A stretch of 64,000 nt of DNA, from assembly GCF_037975245.1 (NCBI RefSeq), contig NC_092569.1, forward strand, positions 6,196,501 to 6,260,500, read 5' to 3'. The notes under the pieces were generated by a model. The model saw nothing but the letters and a program-made list of their open reading frames with translations. It had not been told where the DNA came from and did not search any database. The first letter of the stretch is position 1. Every line of letters begins with the position of its first letter. This document shows, piece by piece, positions 26,901 through 35,900 of this stretch. A program made the position numbers and the translations under genes. The DNA comes from Apostichopus japonicus (Eukaryota; Echinodermata; Holothuroidea; Aspidochirotida; Stichopodidae).

Positions 26901-29900
26901 CAGTATGATATTTATTTTGCCATAATTTTACATCATTTCTAGAGCCTCCTCCTATCCTGTCCACGGAGCAGAAAGCTACAGACAAGGAGATTGTGATCAC
27001 TTGGTCTACGCCTCCATTGGATTTTAACGGCTACAAGGTGGTCTGTTACAAAGTATCGGCTGCATCTCAAACTGATTCCAAGGATGATGAAGGAGGAGAA
27101 GATGGAGATAAACAGGAGACAGAAGAAACAACAAAGCAGAAAGACGATGAAGCAATGAATCTGGCCGAGAAGAAGAAAGTAGCCGAAAAAGCCTTGGGTT
27201 CAGAAGCAACAGAGGTGGCTTTTGACCAATTGGAGAGTGACACCATGTACTTCATCGAAATGTTCACCGTACACGGAGAGATTGAAAATGAGGCCGCTGA
27301 GGTGACAATCAGAACAGAGAAAGTAGCAAGTAAGTGATCCGTGGACCTTGATGTTTAACCTTTTATAAGCTTTATTTGATACAGAAGCGTAGAAGGCAAT
27401 ATCACATTGATAGGGAAAACACTCATCGCAAAGATTGTTTGTAAATCTGAATACCTACCAGTTTGATGATATAAAGCTGTAACGATTGTGTAAAATAGTG
27501 AAAACAACCGAAAATTACCCGTTTGCATACAGTACTAGGTACTTTCCCATCAAGATTATTGATGTTTTTTAATGAAGATAGTAGGAGGGTCTATAATTAA
27601 TTTTACTCACAATTTGTTCTGATTTTGTGTTAAATTGTGCATCAATTTTCAAAGTTCTTGTTCTGTCAAATGCATCCATAGCATTCCCCCCTCTACAGGT
27701 AAACCCTACATCATCACCTGTGCTCTTCTTATTACTGTAGCCTCATAGTCTCATAGTCATCATGCCTTTCAGTCTTCTCCTGCCTTCTCTATCAAATAGT
27801 CTGCCTCCCAAGTTAATTTTTTCCTTTTATTTTGAGGCATGTCAAAACATGCTCTGTCAGGACTCTTTTTCTCAGCACAACATGGCTTAAGTGTGTGTTG
27901 TGCTATATAAAAGTGGTTTATTATTATTATTATTATTATTATCTGGTAGCATTCTGGCAAATAGGTAATTTTTAAATTGTTACCATATTGTAATGTGTCT
28001 AACTCGTGAGTTTGACGTCCTGTGTATGCTTCCATAATTTGGGCAAGTCATCTAGAAAGTTCAACGACTGAGAGGTAATGATATGCTTACAACAAGTTTG
28101 GTTGCTGCAGAGAAGCCAGTTATGAGTCAATTCATCAAGTTGAGAAAAACATTCTTTTGTGCTTCATATTTATTGTAAGCAAATCTCTGAAATTTATCCG
28201 TTGCGAGGATTATATGGTGTGATTTGGTGGGTTTAATGGACAACATGTTAAGAAGTAAAGCTGTCATCAATAAAAGCCAATATTTTCCTAACAATGTTCA
28301 GAACCTCTCCAAGTGGTTGACCTTTCGTGGGAAGCCGATGCCAGTTCTTTGACAGTGTCATGGAAGCAGCCTGACATGGAGGTCTCAGGGTATTTGGTCA
28401 ACATAGTCTTGCCAACGAATCCATCGGAACTAGTGGTTGACGACCCTTCATCTCTGGATAGCGATCAAACTGACAGTGAGGGCAAAGACGAAGGACCGAG
28501 GGAGGTGGAGAAGGAGGGTGGGAGCAAGGACACCCTGCCCTGCGAGAGGATATGCCGTGACGGAGAAACGGGGGAACTTGTCGAGTGTATGGTGAAGGGA
28601 GAGGTACTCGAGACGCGACGATTGGAGGCAAATCAGACATCGACCATCTTTGGAAGTTTGCAGACCAAGACTGTCTATGCAGTTCATGTAGCCTCCATCC
28701 TTGGAGACCAGGAGAGTGATTGGGTTCACTTTGTTGGTAAAACTTCACCAGTAGATGGTGAGTGCTTTATATCCATCTGTAAGATCCACTGTTAGTTACT
28801 GTAGGAGGACTGTCTTACACTTCTTCTGTGCAGTACATTTATTTACTGGCTTCGCAGGAGAATTAATAACTATGGCATAGGCATAGTAGAATAGTCAAAT
28901 TGCAAAGAAAGATGCATAGCAGTGCTTTATGCAGAATCGATTATATTAGAGACACACTTTATAGAGTCTTCAAAGAAAGCTTTAAGGGTACATAGAAAAT
29001 GAACAGAAGAAAATAATCTTGGTATCCTAGTGAAAGTTTCCTATGTCCCATGGTTTTAAGATATGTTTGTTTGAAGTTTATACATTTTGTACCAAAAGTG
29101 AATTTGAAGCAATCAAGTGTGATGTGAGGATGCAGAACTATAGCAAAATATGTTGTTTTCCTTCAAAATTTCTGAATTCAGTTTCTATTTTAAAAGTCAA
29201 CACTGGATGTGTCAGAGTATGAATATACTCATGTTTCTTGGTTTAATATAATCAATACAACTAACTTAGTAGTAGAAATGTGAAATTATGTCCAGTCCAA
29301 GGCCAAATAATAGAATGAAAAATAAATGGGGAAAATGAGCATTCTTTGTCCACTTACATATATCACACCTCATTACTCCAAGTTTCCTGCTTTTACTGGT
29401 ACAAAATGTGTCAACTATAACCAGCCGTACATGAAAATCAGGATGTAGGGTTATTGTATGCAAGCTGAAAAGGATACTTAGAGGAAGTTCAATTTTTTTT
29501 ACAGACCAAAAGTAAATTCAAGCCTGAACTATTCTTTTAATGTGCGTCATAGATGACAAATATTTTCAGTGAGTTTGATTGTTTAAAGAAAACTTAATTT
29601 AACTTTAGTTATCGCGCTGCAAGTTTATCTTGACCACTTGGTGTAAAGGGCTGATGCATTACATTGTCTTTGTTTACCTTCAGGTTTACTTCCTGTCGTT
29701 GACCTGACAGCAACTTCTACAAAGGAGTCAATAACTCTGGCCTGGAGCCCTCCAGATGGTATTGCTACAGGGTATCGAATAAAATACACCATGTCCGATG
29801 TCGAAAAAGAAAGTGAAAGTGAGTCAAAACAGGAAGAAACCGAAGAAAATACCAAACCACCCGCACAGGAAGAGGAGAAGAATAAAGAAATGTCTGATGA

Positions 29901-32900
29901 CAAGGATGAAGAAAATAAGGACTCAACAAAACATGATAATGATGATGAATCAAAAGAGAAGAAGAGTAAGGAAGCCGACCAATCAGATACCGAAGCTGCA
30001 GAGAACATCAACCAATCAGGGGACACAAATAATGCAATTGACCAAGCAGAGAAGGACACGTCGGAACCGAGTGATTTAATTGATGTAGGAGTAGAAGCCT
30101 CCTCGTACCAGATTGATGGCTTGTCTCCTTGCCAGGAGTACTTGATTCAAGTCTGGACTCTTAACGGCGACTTTCTCAGTGATCCAGCTGAAACAAAGAT
30201 TAAGACCAGTGAGTGGCCATTCAATGTTCTTTACCAAGGATTATGAAGGAGACATGAAATGTAATGTGGCAAATATGTTTGGGAAATGAGAAAAGAAATT
30301 CTTTCGGTGATAGTCTCACGGACAATTTAAGAAATGTTTTTAGTTAATTTGCAACCAGTCACTGTCATGGATGATAGAAGTGAAGCTGTTATAGGAAGTT
30401 AGTAGAGTACAGTGTCTTCTGTGTTGCTTGCAATGTATGTGTATGCTATTTGCTTTTACTTATATATATGAAATTGTATATTTATAAGTTATACAAAATA
30501 CCAAATAAACCATGCCACTTATTGTATGTTGAGAACCTTCTCATTTCACTGTTAGCTTTACAGCGTTTCTTCAGGATTAAGATTCCATGCATACTAATTA
30601 TTCACCTCTTGCATAAGTTGCAGTTCAGTGTTATCTGTGGCTATAAATTCTAAAAATATTCTAATTGACCACCAGAAACTAAAAGAGATTCTTACCTTCA
30701 GGAAAAGCTTAGTTACAAAATTTCTTGTCAACAATTGTCCAAATATGACATTGAAAACTAATACATCAGTGTTATAAAACTCTGCTACTGATATGAAATA
30801 CTTGAAACAACGGAGTCGAAAGACTGCAAAATATTAACGTGACTAATGATTTTCTGTTTTATTCTTCAGTCGGAGACTGGACGGTCCAGGTGTTGATGCA
30901 TGAAGACACCCCTAATGAACAGAGTGCACTTCTTTATCTAAGTATCATTGGAAGTTCTTCATCTGAAGAAAATATTATCCTGTCTAAGGAAAGTGATCCT
31001 CTGAAAATAGGAGAAGGTTCAATCCAGGTTTGTTATACTCTTCAGTCGGGCCATATTTTGCCCTGTTCCCTCTGAACTTTTTATTTTTTATTTTTTATTT
31101 TTTTTATTTTTTATTTTTTAATTATTTTTTTATGTATATTTATAATTTTTTTTCTTTCTTTATTGTGGTTTTTAACCCTGTCTTATATCATTTTTAACTT
31201 TTATGCTGTTGTTATTACTTTAAGGTCTTCTTAAGTTTGGTAATTTTATATTCCAGGTATTGTTTCTTTTGTACAGTGCTCTTGAGCATGTTTTATTTCA
31301 TGATAACAGCACTTTAATATGGTTATTTTATTTATTTATGAACTGTTTTGCCTCTTGGTCAATCTCTCTTGGGAAATATAGGCCTAAAACAGCGGTACTA
31401 GCAGATTGTTTAGTGCACTTGCTGGTGTCTGTTTGTAGAAGCCAGAACTTTCAAATGTGTTCAAAGCATCCGCCTCTTAGTTTCATATTAGGTCTTGAGT
31501 GATATTGAGGGAGTGATACAGTGGATGGAAAGTTGAAAAAACCAATAGCTGCTCTGTTTTATGTTTATGCTCACACCAAAGATATTTCTGAAATATAGTA
31601 CCATGTCTTCAGTGTAGGTTATCGACCACACAGTTTGTGCAAATTATTCATTAGTGCAATTGTTGCTCTGTATATTAACATTGGATGCATTGTTATCATT
31701 TCAGGTATTATCGAAAGACATTGATGATGTGCACAAGATAAGATTGGAAGCCACTGATGTTGACTTAGAAACATTCATGGGTATTCACATCAAAGAGGTA
31801 AGACTTAGAAACATTCATGGGTATTCACATCAAAGAGGTAAGACTTAGAAACATTCATGGGTATTCACATCAAAGAGGTAAGACTTAGAAACATTCATGG
31901 GTATTCACATGGGTATAATCATCATATTTCTCCTCTTCTTCTATCCTCATTTCTCTGTATCAAATTTACCTATCTGCCTTACTTTATTTTCAAAGTAGAC
32001 TATGTCAGTTTTTGAACTCATTAATGCGCCGAAAAATTAACCTTTTGTATTTTTCCAATTTTAGGTGTCAATGGTACGTAACACAACAATGGAAGAATTG
32101 CTCTTCAAGGGAGACGTCTGGCTACGAAGATTATCTGAGAAACATGATAAAACTAAGGAAGAGAACAGTAGTGACAAAGATGGAGGAGAAAGTAAGAAGG
32201 ACGAAAAGGAAGAAGTCGGTAAAGAGGATGATGATTCTCCTAAAGAGGAGACAGAGGTTGCGGAAGGAAAAGACAAAGGTGTTGTCGAGGAAGGTAAGGA
32301 AACAAATCCAAAGGAAGGGGAACCAAGCGAGGCAAACAGAAAAACTAAAACAGAGGAAACAGATGCAGCTAAAGAAGACAGAGATGATACGAAGGAGGAT
32401 GGGCACTTATCGGTCAAGGAGACCAGTGATACCCCAAGTGATGCAAATGAGGTTACAGCAGAGGAGACCATTACAGAAAATTCTGATGGGAAGGAGAAGA
32501 CAGACGTGGAAGCAATCGTGGAAGTTATGGATGACTTAATCGTAGAGTTACCTCTAGCAGGTGCTTCCACCTTGTCAGGTGAGTTGGAGCAAAAGCTTCT
32601 CAGTCTTTTCTCTAGGAAGGAAAGTCTTGGGGAGGGGGTGTGTTACATCTCGTTATGTGGTTATTCCATATCCGGTAAGGTTATCTATTAACCTTTAAGG
32701 GATGGTGGGCGGTTTGCAATATGTCTCTCAGTGTGGTACTACCTTTACAGGTAATGCTGATCACAAAAGCTCTGGTTGTCCTTCCTTTGGAGAGAAGGTT
32801 AGGGGCAGCAGGGATTATGTTTCTCTGTGTGACTTTACCTTGTCATGAATGTTGAGCAACGACTTTGTAGGAGGGATGCTTGTAGGAGGGATTACCTCTC

Positions 32901-35900
32901 TCTTGAGACGTAACAGCTATGTAACACATTTCATTCTGGCATACCAGAAGGGAGGGGCTTTGTTTTTACCTTTGTCTGTATTAAATTATTAGTCAGTTAG
33001 ATGATCAGTCATAACTCACTAGATTCTTTATAGAATTTCATAATTCCCTCTGGTGTCTGCTCAATATTCCATTAAACTGCCATTGTTTTAGTTAGATCCA
33101 TTACAATCCTTATTTGAACGTCAGTTTGAATGCATAGCAGCATGTAAATTATTGCACAGAGTTTTTAATAATATACAGTATATTTGTATCTGGAAATCAT
33201 AAACAGAAAGCATACTGTAGAAGTATTAACAGCTGTTGTTAAAGTATAGGCTAAAAAATTGTGTTGTGAGCCTTGGTTAAATACAACTGCCTGGCCCTGT
33301 ATTAAATTATATATAAATAATTTTATAATTTATAGGAGTCGCCATCTAGTTAATGTGGGGCTGTATAACTCATTTGGCATATCGCAGGATTCCTTATTTG
33401 AACGTCAGTTTGAATGCATAGTAGCATGTAAATTATTGCACAGAGTTTTTAATAATATACAGTATATTTGTATCTGGAAATCATAAACAGAAAGCATACT
33501 GTAGAAGTATTAACAGCTGTTGTTAAAGTATAGGCTAAAAAATTGTGTTGTGAGCCTTGGTTAAATACAACTGACTGGCCCTGTATTAAATTATTTATAA
33601 ATAAATTTATAATTTATAGTTAATGTGGGGCTGTATAACTCATTTGGCGTATCGCAGGATTCTTATTCCCGAAGTCACCAGACCGAATCCTGTTCTAGAC
33701 TATAATATTTCCTTAGACTTTACCAAGGACAGCTCATGTAAATGTGGTTGCAAGTACAATCCAGATGTCAGTCAACCAGCTGAACTAATTTGCATTACTC
33801 TCCGTTTTGTCTTTCTGTTTGTCAGTTTTGACCTATAAGGTTGAGGTCCACACCAGTTCTGATGAAGGCTCATCGAGTAACGCTAATGCCTATATTACCA
33901 TTCATGGAAGCCGGGCTGACACAGGGAAGAGAGATTTATGGAAGTCTGACAAGCCAGTGAAATTCCAACTTGGCCAGGTATGCAGAGCTGTAGCTTGAAT
34001 TAAAACAAAAGAGAGAAATTAAATGCTTTATTTGATGTCTAGGAATATGATGTGACCAAAAAAATGTTATTATTAAAAAACTCATTTATTACACTATAAG
34101 ATCCTTTTAAACAAAGCAGTGAATAAATAAAGGTATACCTATGTGCTTATATATTGATGATGTGAAAAAAACAGGGAAGTTATTGATGACTCCTGTCAGG
34201 TGCTACCTTCTTGTCAGGTATGAGCAAGAGTTTTTGCACAGTCTATTCATAGGAAAGAAGTTGGGTGGGAGGGGTGGTTGGTGGTGGGGAGGGAGAGGGG
34301 GAGAGCATGTTATGTAAACTAGGATCCATTAAGACAAAGCAGTGAATACATACGGTTATACTTTATGTGCAGATATTGTCCTAGTGCTTGGTAAACAGAG
34401 GAGATAATGATCCCACTGAGTTGCCTACAATTAAATGAATCATTTGATAAAGTCCATTGGGTAGTGCCACACTTATGAGGAAATGAGAGAGACTTTCCAC
34501 AAAAACTTTCAAAATAAATATTGTCCAACTGAGAGTCACTTGTATTATTACAAAAGCTATTTATCTGCTTCCCACCCACAGACTACTTTACTCTCATGCC
34601 TACTCTTTCTTCTCACTTACACTGTCTAGCCCAAACACATGTTTACAGTGCATATTAAATACGAAGGCAAGCAGAGTAACTGTATGGTAATGGTGACTGA
34701 ACAGGTTTTGATATAGATATGTTGTAAATATAACATAGACTGCTTGCTGCACTTTTAATCACGTTGTAAAATTCAAATCAAATGTCAAAAGTTTGCCAAG
34801 ACATACTGTACTTTTGTAAAAGATGTATTGGCCAAAGTGGCCAAACCTACCTTGTATGGCATGTATGGCATTCGGTTTTAGTTTGTTTCTGTTAGTAAAT
34901 GGTGTGGTTTTTTATCCAGCAAATTACCAGGTTTCAGTCAAGAAACTTCTTTGAATATGTACAGAGAATTGCACTAATAGCTTTAGTGAAACTGATCTGA
35001 TGTGGAATAAAGCTATCAATTGAAATCAGATAATGGTTTAAGAAACAAAGTTGTTCTACTGAATGGCTTATTAATATGTAAGATAGCTAATTAATATGCA
35101 TGACAATGTAGTGTACATCAAATGTCCAATACCTTTCAATATCGTGATTGACCTGCTTGATTATAAAGCCAATATAATTGCTGGCATAATTCCTGCTGGC
35201 ATAGTGCTGGAATATTTCAGCATAATTCCTAATGGAATCAACCTATCAATAATATAATGAGTGGAATGGCTGATGGCTGTATTTTGCACTTGGATTTGTA
35301 ACAGTCATTTCTATTTATTCATAATGACCAATCGTTTCCTTGCAGGTGGATACCTTCTACCTTCAGGCAGTTGACATTGATACCATCCAGAGGGTTACCC
35401 TGGGCCATGATGGTATCTCAGAAGAGAGTGATTGGAAGGTAGACAAGATTATACTCTCCCTGCCCTCCTACACTCCCGGTCAGATGACATTCGCATGTGA
35501 TAAGTGGTTTTCAAGAGAGAAAGATGACGGACTTACAGAGAGGATTTTAGAACCATCAGGATTGCTCACCGGAGATGAAGAAGAGGGTAAGAAACCAACT
35601 GACGGGGAAGCTGAACCAGGAAAGGGTGAAGCGGATGATACAACCGAAGGAGGAAGGAAAGATGAGGAGGGAAGAGATGGGAATGCTGCAGGAGAGGCAG
35701 AGAAGAAAGATAGTAAAGCAGGAGATGGAGATAAAGCCCAAAAGGAAGAACCAGAAAAAGACAAGAAAGATGAAGATGGTAAGATTTCTTCAGGAGATGG
35801 TGGAGAGGAGGCAAAGAGTGATGATAAAGATGCAGCCAAATCAGCCGATGGGAAAGATGAAGAGAATTCAAAGGCCAAAGAAGAAAGTAAAGAAGAGCAA

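Larger units (their letters stand above)
23514..26942. other. Large intron, no exon seen
   Basis: FN3-15/16 intron of 3.4 kb. Holds a 25-bp triplicate (23826-23900), an AT-rich TATA-type tract near 24775-24880 and a G-rich tract at 25393-25433. No further FN3 exon was recognised. Confidence 0.6.
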
